DNA of 64,000 nucleotides from Psettodes erumei. Taxonomy: Eukaryota > Chordata > Actinopteri > Pleuronectiformes > Psettodidae. Under the pieces are notes generated by a model. It had not been told where the DNA came from. It saw only the letters and a list, made by a program, of their open reading frames with translations, and searched no databases. This document shows, piece after piece, positions 26,691-39,000 of the stretch; the first letter of the stretch is position 1, and the number at the start of each line of letters is the position of its first letter. The position numbers and the translations under genes are program-made. The stretch is from assembly GCA_016785225.1 (NCBI GenBank), contig JAFBJZ010000377.1, forward strand, positions 1,860,001 to 1,924,000, given 5' to 3'.

Positions 26691-28222
26691 AGTGAATGAA
26701 ATTATTCAGTCTGCTATGTGGTACAATCCCAGCCAATTTCTTTTCACAAAGGAAAAGTGGCTGAAGGATGGCAGATGATAGATGTTTTCAGCCTTAGTGT
26801 GTCTTAGTTAAACCTTTGGGTCCTAACTGAGGAAACATACAGGGGACATGACTCAGACTCACAAACAGGGGCAGATGTATGTAAATTAGAGAGCGCAATA
26901 GGTATCAAACCCATTGGATTACACTTGCTTAACAGTCATGTGCTTTCCCCTGCAGTTTTCACACATACAACAGAATATCAGATCATGCTCCCCATGCACA
27001 TCTCCTCCCATGTTTTTACTTGAAACCCTCAATCCTCCCATGAATAGCATGAGTAGGAAATGCTCAAGTTGTCATTCTACACTTATGCAACAGCAGAATG
27101 TGGTTTTATGTGGGGTCTGTTAGTGCACAGCATGCCATGTTTTTAGGGGCATGTTGTGATGAAGTTATGCCTAACATGTTTGTACATCAGCCCAAACTGA
27201 ATCATGGGTTTTATATGGTTGGTCGTGCTAAAGGTATTTGATCAAATGTCATTTGTGTTTATGAATTTAGGTAAAACACGTGGGGTAATATCATGTTCAT
27301 ATCTGTGATGTTGAGTTGCTTGGATAACAGCACCTACTTCCATGTTGCTAAATTAGTGCACTGATCACTGCACAAGCTTTGCAAATATAATTGGTGTGGA
27401 TTATTCATCTACAATAATTATGTTTAGACAGTGAATAGATACAGATGAGTAAGTCTGACAGATGAACATTGCACTTGCTGTGATGTTCACCCCTTTATTA
27501 GACTTGCATCAGAAATTATACTGTGTTTATTATTGATGAGTTTAAATTGAGAGAAGCCTGGGAACACATCGCTGCCATTCACTCACATTCACACATGCAT
27601 ACATGCATGGATTCAATGTGCCACAGGCATCCTGAGATTTCGGAAGCACCTGCAGTCATGTCAGTAAACAATGTTTTTTTTCCCCTGTTAGGCTCTAAGC
27701 ACACAATAGACAGCATTGGAAAATGAGCCAAAATAAATTCTGCAGAAGGCTCATCTTGGCAGTATAGGAGAAATAATTTGGCAACAGTGGGCTGTAAAAC
27801 ACCAGCGGATGTTATTTAGTGTTGGGTGGATTCCAGGGATTCTACAACATAATAGGAAACACCTGCTTGCACCTGCCATGATGCCCATTTGTCTTCTTTT
27901 TGTTCATCTTCAGTCTTTTTTATTTTGACAGATTGATCAATGGTGGTGTGAAAGGATTCATACTGAGCTCTCTTCTATTGTGTCAAAACCTCCTCAATCC
28001 ACACTCATGACCACTCAGGTGGAAGATAAAATTTTATAAGAAAGTAGTTTATACTGTATATTCAATTTATACATGGAAGTACAGATTAATTCGGTTTTAA
28101 TATTGGTGGTTTATGGACTACGATATGTGTTTTTACATGGACCAGAGGCCTGCTTGTGGAGTCTTAAAATTGATCTTAAGATCTGTCTGTTTGACTGACC
28201 CCTTTTATCAGAAATATACATT

Positions 28223-28270
28223 TTTAGACAAATAGATTACTTTATTCATCCCTGAAGGGAAATTATGTAA
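28223..28270 (-). mobile_element. LINE/SINE 3'-tail motif next to the tRNA gene
   Basis: On the minus strand the text ATTTCCCTTCAGGGATGAATAAAG, followed by TAATCTATTTG, strongly resembles a tail motif scattered through teleost genomes, usually AATTTCCCC..GGGATnAATAAAGTATCTAT. It follows the tRNA-Ser gene in the same direction, separated by about a dozen bases that include the TTTT terminator. Only the tail-like part is visible. I cannot assign the parent element with certainty. Confidence 0.45.
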
Positions 28271-28282
28271 AAGCTAATCTGT

Positions 28283-28364
28283 CGACGAGGATGGGATTCG
28301 AACCCATGCGTGCAGAGCACAATGGATTAGCAGTCCATCGCCTTAACCACTCGGCCACCTCGTC
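28283..28364 (-). tRNA. tRNA-Ser (anticodon GCT)
   Basis: An 82-nt cloverleaf can be read on the minus strand. The 7-bp acceptor stem GACGAGG/CCTCGTC is fully paired, followed by discriminator G. The D arm carries GGTTAA. The anticodon stem ATGGA/TCCAT closes the loop CTGCTAA with anticodon GCT, reading AGC/AGT serine codons. A long variable arm (TGTGCTCTGCACG), diagnostic of serine tRNAs, follows. The T arm ATGGG-TTCGAAT-CCCAT contains an intact B box (GGTTCGAATCC). No CCA is encoded and there is no intron, as expected for a eukaryotic nuclear gene. A TTTT pol III terminator lies 10-13 nt past the 3' end (28272-28269). All stems are unbroken, so it is probably functional. Confidence 0.96.
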
Positions 28365-30398
28365 ATGAGTTTGGCAGTGATTTAGGTTCCCATAGGATGA
28401 ACCCTGATGACTCCCCTTACTTTTTCTTTTTGGCAACACCATGAGTTTGATATTAGTTTCCAGTGAAATGTCTTAACAAATGTTGGATGTGTTGTCATGA
28501 AGATATTCATGCTCATTTCATGACCAGATACCAGCAAAAACAAATAAACTAATTTCCATCATCCGTAGCTGTAATTTGTGTTCAGTGCTACATGTGCTAC
28601 ATGTACAGTACCCTGCTCATTAGGACAATTAGTATTACTGATTGGTAGATCCCTCTTGGAAAAACTGAGGCACAGTAGGTGACATGCTTTGTATATCTGC
28701 AGCAAGAGTTTGTTTGGACTGACTGGCCAGAGGAAAGAGTGCCAACACGAGTTACACCACCTTGTTATGATTTTAAAATTGGACTGCAGAAAAATCTTCA
28801 CAGATGATCACAGAAAAAATGGGAAGAGGAAGCGAATGGGATAGGCAAAAATAGATTGCGTGTGTGTGCAATACTTTTCTAAGGCCCATTCTGTCATTAG
28901 GTGAATCTAGTTTTTATTTAAAAGTGACAAATGAGTCACTTTAGCTCTGAACTGTTAGTGCATAAGTAAAGTTTGATGTACACAGGTGAAATCATCTTCC
29001 TGGATGGCCATCTGAAGCACACAGGATACTGTCAGACTGCCCATCCAACTCTGCAGGATGGCTCAATTGCACATGTCACGTCCCATAATGCTTAGCTGCA
29101 TCTGCCACCCCTACCCGTCTCACTCTCTCTCTCCATCTCTGTGTCTGAGGATAAAAGGATCAGGAGGAAAGTGAAAGAGGCTGAAGGACATGCAGTGAAA
29201 GCAACAAAATAAAAAACTCTGGAAATCAGAAGTTTTTGTGATAAGGTGAAAAAAAGGACTCCAGCTCCCAGGGGAGTGTTTAGATGGCATTAGACTTAAG
29301 AGACAAAGTGGCTGAGTCAGTGAATAGGGCTATTAAAAAAAAGAAAAGTTGACTCAGTCACTTTTAAAGCCACCAATCTAGACCGGTCCTAATGTTTTCT
29401 AATAAACAACTGGCTAGAGACATTTAAAATTAGCTGTATATTGTAATCTCATGCCAAAGTTTAACAAGTTGAGCTGAAGCAACTCATGCAAACTAATCAG
29501 TTATGTAGAGAGTCTACCATCTACTCTGGCAGTACCAGCACAGTGGGACCAATCAATCAACAGTGATCGACCTCTCAAAGAGTTCTGTCAATCACAAAGC
29601 ATTTTAGCCAATCAGAATCATTTCTTTCAAGCAAATCACATGGGTTGGTTGATTTATTCACCTGAATCCAGAGAGAAAGGTCTGAAAATCTATATACCTA
29701 GTGGAGGTTGGTTGTAATGAAAACCCACAGAATCACAGGCCTTGGTGTCACAAAAAACTAGGAAAACTGAAAAAAACACAGCTCTCTAGTATCCCTTGTC
29801 TGTCCATTCTGCAGACGTTGACTCACTGTCCTACATTCACGGTTTGGAGAAATTGTGTTTGAACTCAACATGAGTCACAGAGCCTCTTTCTTCTGGGCAT
29901 TCCTATAGAGAAAGCAATATGCATCAGTGAACATCAGTGCCATACAGAGTGAGATTAAAATGGGCTTCCTTGCTGCGATAAGTTGAAGAACCAGAATTTT
30001 TACAGACAAACCTCAAGTTCTAGACGGCTGAGCACAGCGTGCCAGAGCCATGGGACAAGAGCTCAATGTCATTTCACAGCTTTAAGAGGAGTGCTGAATG
30101 CTGGCGAGGATTTTGGGGAAGAGAACGGAAACAGAGGGAGGTGAGAGGAGGCGATGTGTGTGTGTGTGTTTGTGGGTGTGTGTGGCCCATCCAAATAGAT
30201 CACTTCCAGTATGCACACATGATACTCACAGTGATGAAGAGCTAAATGGTCAGTAGTGTGTGCCTGGTTTAATTAAGATGAAATGCATGGTGGTGATGGG
30301 GACAGTGCCCAGGTGCATACTGGGAAGACAGGCTGTCACCAATCTGTCACCGCCTGTCTGCCACAGACACACACTCATTCCTCACCTGCACGTGCACT

Positions 30399-30424
30399 AC
30401 ACACACACACACACACACACACAC
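30399..30424. repeat. CA microsatellite
   Basis: Thirteen AC units. Confidence 0.97.
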
Positions 30425-30718
30425 ATTCTGTCCATGTCAAAACTATTTTTCACAGTCAGCAGTCTGCTTTATGTAAAGGTGTAAAGTACAATTACTCAAA
30501 TACTATTAGAAAGCTGTAGGCACAATATACTCAGTAGATTCAAAGTTTTTAAATAGGCATTATTGACAGCTTTATAAATATAATGCATTTCAAGAGATTA
30601 TATAAAACCAGTGTGTAAATTAGTTCAAATTTGTCACACTCTGGGACATACTTAATTTGTCGCCTCTACACATATTATCTCCTCCCTCTTCCTCTCCCAC
30701 TCTCTTCCTCCTTCAGAC

Positions 30719-30790
30719 CTGGCTGCTGATAATCACCTGCATGTGGCCAAGCCAAGCCAATCTCCAGTAATTCAGTTTCCTTTGTGTCAG
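30719..30790 (+). repeat. Dispersed repeat copy B (shares a block with 26617-26690)
   Basis: ACCTGGCTGCTGATAATCAC and then TCTCCAGTAATTCA repeat the block seen 4.1 kb upstream in the same orientation. Text after it (to about 31000) differs from copy A. A pyrimidine-rich stretch (30681-30715) precedes it. Confidence 0.35.
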
Positions 30791-31418
30791 AACCTTGGCC
30801 ACTTTCTCTTGTGCCTCATTGTTGTTTCTTTGTTTCCAGAGAAGCAACTCTTTGCTTTTCCCCTGTTTGTGTGCAAAATCTTCTACCAGCCTTTCCTCCA
30901 GTCACACCACACCCAGCTCCTTTTGCCTGTCACACCAAAACGTAATTAGTTCTTCCTTGGCTCCTGCCAAGAATTTTTTGTGCAATCCTATGAACAGATA
31001 ACCCACAAACAAACAAACGGACATGGGCAAAAACAAATGTATTACAAAATAACTAACTATGGGACATACCCTGCGGACACCTTATGTACTTTGGAATGAA
31101 ATTTAGCACTGAACGAGGACTGTGGCTCATAACCTAGGAAAATAAGTGATTGTAATAAATCATGTATTTTCATGATGGACCATTACCAGAAAGTAAACAA
31201 TATGGTTTGTGCTTCTGTATACACCTGTGTACACCAGATCAGGATTATAGCTCATAGATTATTGGTACAGAAACACATCCTATTCAACAACACATGAACT
31301 GCCCCCCCCCTTTCTTGTGGTGATTCTGCACTGACATGTGCATTAGATGTTATTTGAACACGTGAAAAAGCATGAGGAGTGGACACACAAATGTCAAGTC
31401 TTTGGATTTTTAAAATTC

Positions 31419-31424
31419 TTTATT
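31419..31424 (-). terminator. Candidate cnih3 polyadenylation signal (AATAAA)
   Basis: AATAAA on the minus strand, in the context GAAATAAAGAATTTT, followed by a GT-rich stretch. An alternative AATAAA lies at 31836-31841. Position and orientation suit the distal poly(A) site of cnih3. Confidence 0.5.
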
Positions 31425-32674
31425 TCATAAACAATATCTAAATTGAACTCGGTTGGTCACGTACACAGTAAGGATAGAAAATGCTTGACTTAGAATAACA
31501 GAAAACTGCAAGAACTGGGCATTCCTATCCGCTCCTTGAGTTTCAGCTTGCAAAGTGAGCTCATCAAGTGAGTGTGACAATGAAAATCCTGGCTGTTGAA
31601 AAAAAACAACTATGCTACACATGGAAGGTGGAGGTTTGAACAACTGCATTGCTGGAGTGTCTGTGAGCAAGTTCCTTGCAGCTGCAGGGAGGATGTAACT
31701 AACCTCCGACCTGGATATGGGAGGGAACTCTGTTTCTGGGCATCATGAGATCATCTTAATGGACTCAGATCTGCTACAGTTGCTTTGGCTCAAAACATAG
31801 ACAGATCCATGCTCAGCACCTTCCCCCTCCTCTGCTTTATTCACTCGTCATTCTGTCTTACCCTGGCATGGTTACATGGGAAAATAAATAGCTATTTTCT
31901 TATAGATAGAGGCAAGCTGTCAGTATCGCACAGATAAACATAAATAAATCAATAATTCAGTAATGAAAAGACAATATTTTGGTCCATGATGTAAATAGAG
32001 CTAGAAAAGATTCACATTGTCCCCCCATCTCAAAACAGGGCTGGATAGTTGTTTACCCATTGGAAGACCTTCACCTGTGCGGCTAGACTATCTTGAATTG
32101 TTTCTAATATATAGCCAAATATTGCGAATATTGTGCAAGATCAAGGAAACTATTTGTGCAAAGAATGTGTGCTCCTCTACTATAAAAGCTTCGGCAGGTC
32201 TTAGTTTTCTTTTTTTAACTTCAGTTTTAGAAAAGTTTCCCACAATAGAACAACACTAGGACAACACAAAGAAGGCATTTGCCGTATAGAACACCTTTTG
32301 CTGAAGATCAATTAGGAAATGCCTTTTGTTAAAGAATACACCAAAATGCACATGTCACAAAAGCCATTCACATAATGTTAGGAAAGAAAAAGCCACAGGC
32401 AATGGGCTGTGTGTGCTGTCTGTGGGGGGGGGGGGTAAAGAGAACCCCTCTGCCTCTCTCTTTTCTGTACAGTGTGATCCATCCATCCACCCATTTGTCC
32501 ATCCTCACCGTTGAAGCTACGTTGTGGTGAGACATGGGCAAGGACGACTGAGGAATTGACGCTGGGCTGGACAGTGCTTCACTGTGCTGTGCCTGAGACA
32601 AACTGTGCAAACGCTACTGTGCTCTTCGTCCTCTGGGCTACTGTTCAGTGTGTTTGATACCACTCCAGAGGATT

Positions 32675-32678
<4 letters not shown>

Positions 32679-32735
<57 letters not shown>
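32679..32735. repeat. Long GT microsatellite inside the cnih3 3' UTR
   Basis: About 28 uninterrupted TG units, followed by TATGTGTACGTGCGTG variants. In the cnih3 transcript this reads as CA repeats. Confidence 0.97.
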
Positions 32736-32742
<7 letters not shown>

Positions 32743-33064
32743 CGTGCGTGTGATCAGGCAGTGATTAACTTCGGTCCCACTGTGACCAATCAAACTGCAA
32801 ACAGCAGATTTAGTCTTCAATTTAAAACGTCATTTCTTCCTTTCTTCTTTGGGGGAAGTTGGGGGGGCAAAGCAGAGAAGAAGCTTCAGCCCCTAACATG
32901 TTCATTGTTTGATTTCACAAAAAAAAGAAGGAAAAAAAGAAAACACGTTTTTCTTCTCTTCTTTACTTTCTAAATTTCATGTTGTTAAGTTCATGACGGA
33001 CACACCAGCGGTCTGTGTGTCCGGAGCCTTTTCTATTTCTCTGCACTGGCTGATAAATCAGTTG

Positions 33065-33092
33065 TTATGAGGTAACCAAGGAGTAGATCATA
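33065..33092 (-). CDS. cnih3: cnih3 exon 6, terminal coding part
   Basis: After a pyrimidine-rich acceptor ending in GTTTCAG, the exon supplies T to finish the split Cys codon. It then encodes MIYSLVTS and a TAA stop at 33067-33065. The mammalian C-terminus as I remember it is MIYTLVSS, so only two conservative changes are seen, at the same length. The piece is 28 nt and was found by searching for this tail; the matching phase (TG plus T), the correct acceptor and the stop in the right place make a chance match very unlikely. It lies 7.1 kb downstream of exon 5. Confidence 0.92.
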
Positions 33093-36000
33093 CTGAAACA
33101 CAAGAGAAGAAACAAACAACAGGAAGTGAGTTTGCACACAAGGTGAGACAGGAAGGATTACATAACAATTCACATCATCTAACCGCCCATTTAAAGCATT
33201 ATGATAAAGCTTTCAAGTGTTGTGCATGCGGTGTATGTCTTCAACATCTTATTGATCCATAGTTAGTTTTCTTGGCTGTTTCATCTCAACACTGCTGTCT
33301 CAGCTCCCTGCACACCTTAGGGGGAGTTTGTTTGTTCAGAGATGAGGAACTCAGAAGTGGATTTATTCATCTCGGCATCTGAACAAACTTTTTTGTGTGA
33401 TGTCCCTTTGAAGCTGTCTGTCATAATCTGTAGTGTTCAGACCAATGCTGTGTTCACAGGCACGGTATGTTTCCTAATGGCTGGATTATGTTTTGCCTTG
33501 AGGTACAGTACCTACAATGTGCTGCTGTGTCAGGGATCCTGCTTAATGGCTCCAGATAGAATTGGTAGTATTATAGCCGCAATAATAATCAATGGGTTAA
33601 AGTGAGACAGTCTATCACTTGAAAGAAGAAATAACACTTTCTTCTTCTCACAAAGGAAAAGTTGAATTTATATACCATCAGTTACTGAGTAGAGCTGTGT
33701 ATTGGCAAATCTGACAATACAATCATACTGTAAATCATATAATCACATCTGTATAGTTTTAGTCTGTTATAGTCCAGTTCACTGTAGCAAGAAATATTTA
33801 TTCAATTGCACTATGTACATGCCATATATATTATATAATGTATATACTGTACACTAGTTTTATATATATATGTATATATGTACAATATACTGCAATTCTG
33901 TTTGTAATGTGACATATGTGTGTCATTTTCTAAATTTAATTGTACAAAAACTATGATAGTATAAGAACACACAACCGTACAAATTTAAATAATAAAAAAT
34001 CCTCTTTACTTTAAGTAAATTAAGCATATAGCTAAAGAAAGTACATAGTCCCTGTTAAATCTGACACATAAAAGTTTTTTTGGTGATCTGTCAGTAAAAA
34101 CTGATATTGTGTATTTTGTATAGAAAATCAATACAGTATCACAAAATAACATATCACAATATATCGATATTTCACTTTTTTCTTGTACCCCTATTACTGA
34201 GTCAGATTGGTGAGGCTAAGACTCCTGACTCCTCCATGGCACCTGGCCACCCGTTTGTATCATACAAACTAAGATGCAAATTGAAAACTATTGAATGTAC
34301 CCAAATGTCAATAGGGGCAACTAATGTTGAGAGTAACCACACACCCCAAGCAACACAACGTTATTGGTTTTATGTCTCAGTTTTATATAATAAGTACATT
34401 AGTAAGCCCTTACAGCCCAAATGTATGAAGACCTGTGTCTTGAACTACAACGAATAAATAGTCTGGATTTTTTAAATAAAAAAACAAACATTGCAACAAA
34501 ACACATTTTATCACAGATTTTGTATGATATTGCTAATCATCTTCTAAATATCACTAAATATCATTATTTTACATTTTCAGGTTTTTTACCATGACCTAAA
34601 AATGTAAAACAACAATCCTTCCTGGCATGTTTGTGTTTTTTTGTTTATTATTTCATAAAAAGACTGCAGCTGTGCAAAACTCACCACTGAAAGCAAAATA
34701 AAAAAAGCAAAGGCTGATGAGCATCATGTAATGCAATGAGCATGTATAAAACAAGCGGTAAAACACACATTGCTGGTGCTGATTGCAAGTGGAAAGGTGA
34801 TTTCACCAGAAAAAATCTCTATATATTTTTTTTCATCATGTAAACACTAAGGAGCTTCAGTCCTGGTGTGGTCATACTATTGTATGATTATCTGAACCAA
34901 AGATAACTTGATCTGGGACATTCACCTGAAAGAAAAAGGATAATAAAATGATAGCATGAAACAACAACAGCAAAACATCACAGATCAGGAAATCAGCATG
35001 TGTTTCACTCAGCTGTGACTTCACAAGAACAGACTGACACCTTTGCTGACAGTCACGGATGATTCCAAACATTTTATTAATCCCAGAGCACTCTGTGAGT
35101 TGAGGGGAACGAGACAAGAGTGAGTGCCAAGTTTCCCCTAAGGGACCCAGGTTCCTCTTCTCATTGCAAATCTTTGAGAACCAGGGGCAGACTTTTCTGG
35201 ATGTTCTGTCATAGTCAGCACTGGCTTATGGAATATGGATTTACTGATCCCACAGATAGAGGGGGTGTGCATGTGATGTATCTATTAATATGTTTCATAT
35301 CAATGTAAACAATTAAAGATACAGTAATCTGTCTAATCTGTCAGTGAGTAGGTAAGAAGCTTTGCGGTACACCATTTAGAGCAGATGGATAAAACAGATA
35401 TGCTATGCACATTGTTTCATTTGATTTGAGCATCAGTCTGACCCATTTTTTAGAGTTACTTGTGTAAATTTATACACTCTGTTGTTAGACAAGACATTAT
35501 GGTATGGTTTATGTGCTCCTGTACAGTACTGCCTGTGTTGGGCTGCTTTTCTGTCCCAGTCTGGCCCTGCTGAGAACTGAATTCATCATCATCCTTCGCT
35601 CTTTAAATTACAGCTTTGTCACTTTCACAGCCTGCTTAGTTATTCACTAAACATGACGTATAATAATAATAATAGTAATGCATTCATTTCTCCAGTCAGG
35701 TTGGATGCTGTTGTATAAATTCCACGATCAGTCGAGCAAACTTAAGACATACAAGACACTACACAGGAACAATGTGTGTTAATGAGCTAACATCCAGTTA
35801 TTGTACTTCTGATAAGAGTGCAGAGTAGCCTTGCATGTGATGCGTGAGGTGAAACACACGCAGGAAGACAAATCCAATTCCCTTCAACCTGTTATGTAAC
35901 TTTCACCCAACATTGCAATCTTCGGTATCCACAGCACAGTGTGAGGTTATTAATTTTTGATATACATCTTTTTTTTAAATAGAAAGTCAACAAAACTATG

Positions 36001-39000
36001 TGTTCAACATTTCACTGTGTATAAATAGAAGTATTTTTAAAATTTTGAAGAAGTTTCCCGGATCTCTGCTCAGCGATGATATTCTTTGATGTAGGGAATT
36101 TGTTAAGGAATGATGGAAACTAATGGGTAATATTATTAGTTGTGCTATTAATGTTTTAACAGTTGTGTCTTATGAGACATGGTTTATGTGGTTTACAATA
36201 GTTTACATACTGTTGCTCATTAATATATTATGTGTATATGTCATATCTGACAATATCTAAATCTATTTACAACCAGGAATGGTGCAGGGTAGTTTCTGCT
36301 TTCGTTTTGTAAGTAATTATAAAATAATAACTACAAATCAAACCTTACAATAACTATTACACATGCTATTAATTCTCATTTTCCAATCAACGATTCCACA
36401 AAACACAAGGGTGCTAACATCTTGTATTAATAATTTAACACATTTGCTTCTACTTCACAGGAAAATGCTGTGTTTCCTTGATCAAAGGTATTGGTTCATA
36501 ATACAGTGGCTGCTAATGAACCAGTGAAGCACAATATTCATAACCACAAAACATAATGATAATGTTACTTACATTTTCATTTATATTAAGGATTTATGTC
36601 ATAATTTATAGAAAGGCCAGTTCCCTGCCTGCTGGAGTGATCTTATATCGAGCTCTCTCTTTCAGTATCAGAGCTTGTGCGTGTCAGTGTGTGTGAATAG
36701 AAAATGCCAGATTTTCATGCTGGGAAGAACAAGAACTTTAATAATACTAAATAAAAAGGTTTGACCTGTAAATGCACAACAAGGCATCACGCAGGTAGCA
36801 GCATCCAACAACATGCTCAGGATTGGTATTTCAGACCACAGGGTAAAAACAAAGCAGAGATGCCTGTATTCATCTTACAAAAATATCAGGTGCTGTTACT
36901 GTATCACATTACACACAGCATCCACAAAGGAGAGGAACGTGAGAGGGTGTGGGGTCAAAGGCATTCTGAAGGGGACTTCATTAGTCACGCAAGGCATCAT
37001 TAAAAGGCACTGCTGAAGAGAGTGAGATGTATGTATATTAACACTGTACTGCATTGTTATCCATTTTTATTGGTCGCTAATTCTTGATGTATTTATTGAG
37101 GTATGACATTGATCTTTCTCAATAAACAAAATATGAAGCCATTGCAGGAACAGGTTCAATTCACTGGGAGCTTCTTTCCTCCTACATGTGTCCAGATGGA
37201 TCAAATGAAGAGATACAGTCATTGCAGTGGATCATCTGCAACAGATAAGCTCCACCAAGCAACCAAAAAGGATCTTAAATCACCTGTCACCCAGGTTTCA
37301 AGATAAGTGCTCAGGTGCAGAGTGTGTATTTATCTATTCGCCTGTGAAAGCACACAATTTAACTATGTGCATATGTGTGCATGTGTGTGTGCGTGTGTGA
37401 GATTTACTGTGATGGTGTGAAGGATCTTCAGGTCACAGACGAGTGGTGCAAAAGAAGGGTCAGTGTCATGAAGCAAGAAAACAGAAGCAAGCCCCATGGA
37501 GCAGGTTTCAGGGCAATTCACTTTCAATTCAACCATTATATATTAATGCATTGAGGGTTTATATCCTTTAATAGTATGTGGACTATGTGGATATATGGAC
37601 TATAGATCAATAAGAACTGTCTTCAATTTTGTCTAAAACGTGAAAGAATTGTTGTAAGACCAAATACTGTGGAACTTAATAAAATTGAAAGTGAACAGTC
37701 CATCACCCTGCTTTGTGGAGAAGTACCTCACTCCTGCTGCTGCTGCTGCTGTTGTTAGTGGTCTCTAAATCATCAGATCAATCCAACATGAGCTGGAGCA
37801 GGACAGGATGGAGCGAGATGGAGAAGCAAAATGATTGAAATTCAAGATGAATGCTAGGTTTAAAACCCAGTGTCCACGACAAGGCCAAAGCACGCTGTAC
37901 AGGGCACACTTTGTCAAGAAGTAAAATATCGCGAAACACTTATAATCTGTAACCCGTAATCCATGTCTTGCAGCAGACACATTTGGCTTCTAATCTCATT
38001 GTAAAGCTGCACCTGTCTTAGTGCCGTCTTTCAGAGAAAACTTATCGATAGTGAGGTGAAGTCATACAAACCTTTTTTCCAGTTTTAACCCATAACTACC
38101 AGTCACATAAATGGGACATTACTGTCCACCATATTACTCAGGCACCTTTCCATTTGTGTAAGATTGTTGAAAGACAAGTAGACATCTGTGATGCAAAACA
38201 AACTTATGTAAATATACATACCATATGTCGTGGTTTATGGGTTAAAACATGCAAAACCACCAAGTACTACAATCCTCCTTAAGTCACCTGTAGTTTCTGG
38301 CTAAGTTTCTTGCTGAACCTACAGCTCAGGTAACTCAACTTTGCTGGCTGATGTGGGCACTGGTATGAAAATGGATGAGATGTGAGCATAAATCAATTGA
38401 CATTAATTATTTTTCTTCTAATTACTGTCATCATATCATGCCAGGAGGGAGCAGAGTATTGACTTCATAGCATATCATTTTGAATAAAAAGTGTAGGTCG
38501 TGTATAACAGCAGGAGCTGTCTGAGGAACACAAATCCAGCTTTTTTTTGTTTGCCTCAGACAAATGATCCATTAGGTTTAGAATCTGTACCATGTGTCTG
38601 AGTTTCAGAAAACTGTTGAACTGATTTCAAAATGTATTGCAAAAATGCTGAACATAGACTAAAATAAAAACACAATTTACTGCAGACCTCTGTTGTTCAT
38701 GTATCCTGGGGCCATACATTGAACATTTAAAGACTGCTTCTATATCATAGTCCAAGTCCAATTATATTATTGTCATACTGCTTTTGCCAAGGAAATGAGA
38801 CCAAGTATATTACAATTGAGATTATGGTCTTTAACAGCATAGTACAAAAAAGCAGCATCTCATGGCATACCTTGACTCTAAGGTATATTTTCTCTAAATG
38901 TTAGAGGTTTACTGTCAAGATGCTACTTTTTTCAAAACTAAACAAAACACACCAGAAAATACCTTGTCTAATAGGAAAGGACCAACACCCACTATCAGTG

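Larger units (their letters stand above)
20136..28222. other. Intergenic stretch with microsatellites and one hairpin
   Basis: It contains the GT tracts at 20277, 22891 and 23729, the purine tract at 21594, the inverted repeat at 22983 and repeat copy A at 26617. Nothing else is recognised, and no open frame has a protein-family signature. Confidence 0.65.
28365..31399. other. Intergenic stretch between the tRNA gene and the cnih3 3' end
   Basis: It contains the CA tract at 30399 and repeat copy B at 30719. I see no gene. Two CCAAT-like pentamers near 29550 and 29608 are too few to call a promoter. Confidence 0.65.
31400..33064 (-). other. cnih3: cnih3 3' untranslated region (inferred extent)
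   Basis: The sequence after the stop has no other exon signal. On the minus strand the first AATAAA is at 31841-31836 and a second is at 31424-31419. The second has a T-rich and GT-rich stretch (TTTGTGTGTCC) roughly 25-40 nt downstream, typical of a cleavage site, so the UTR may end near 31400, about 1.7 kb long. Use of the first signal would give about 1.2 kb. The UTR includes the long dinucleotide repeat at 32679-32735, which reads as CA repeats in the transcript, and a C tract (32427-32436). The extent is inferred from signals only. Confidence 0.55.

Noticed and set aside
29540..29620. Two CCAAT-like boxes suggesting a promoter
   Set aside because: No TATA box, CpG enrichment or coding exon follows in either direction.
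32584..32973. A 129-codon plus-strand frame
   Set aside because: It is kept open by the GT repeat (Cys-Val runs) and lies antisense in the cnih3 3' UTR.
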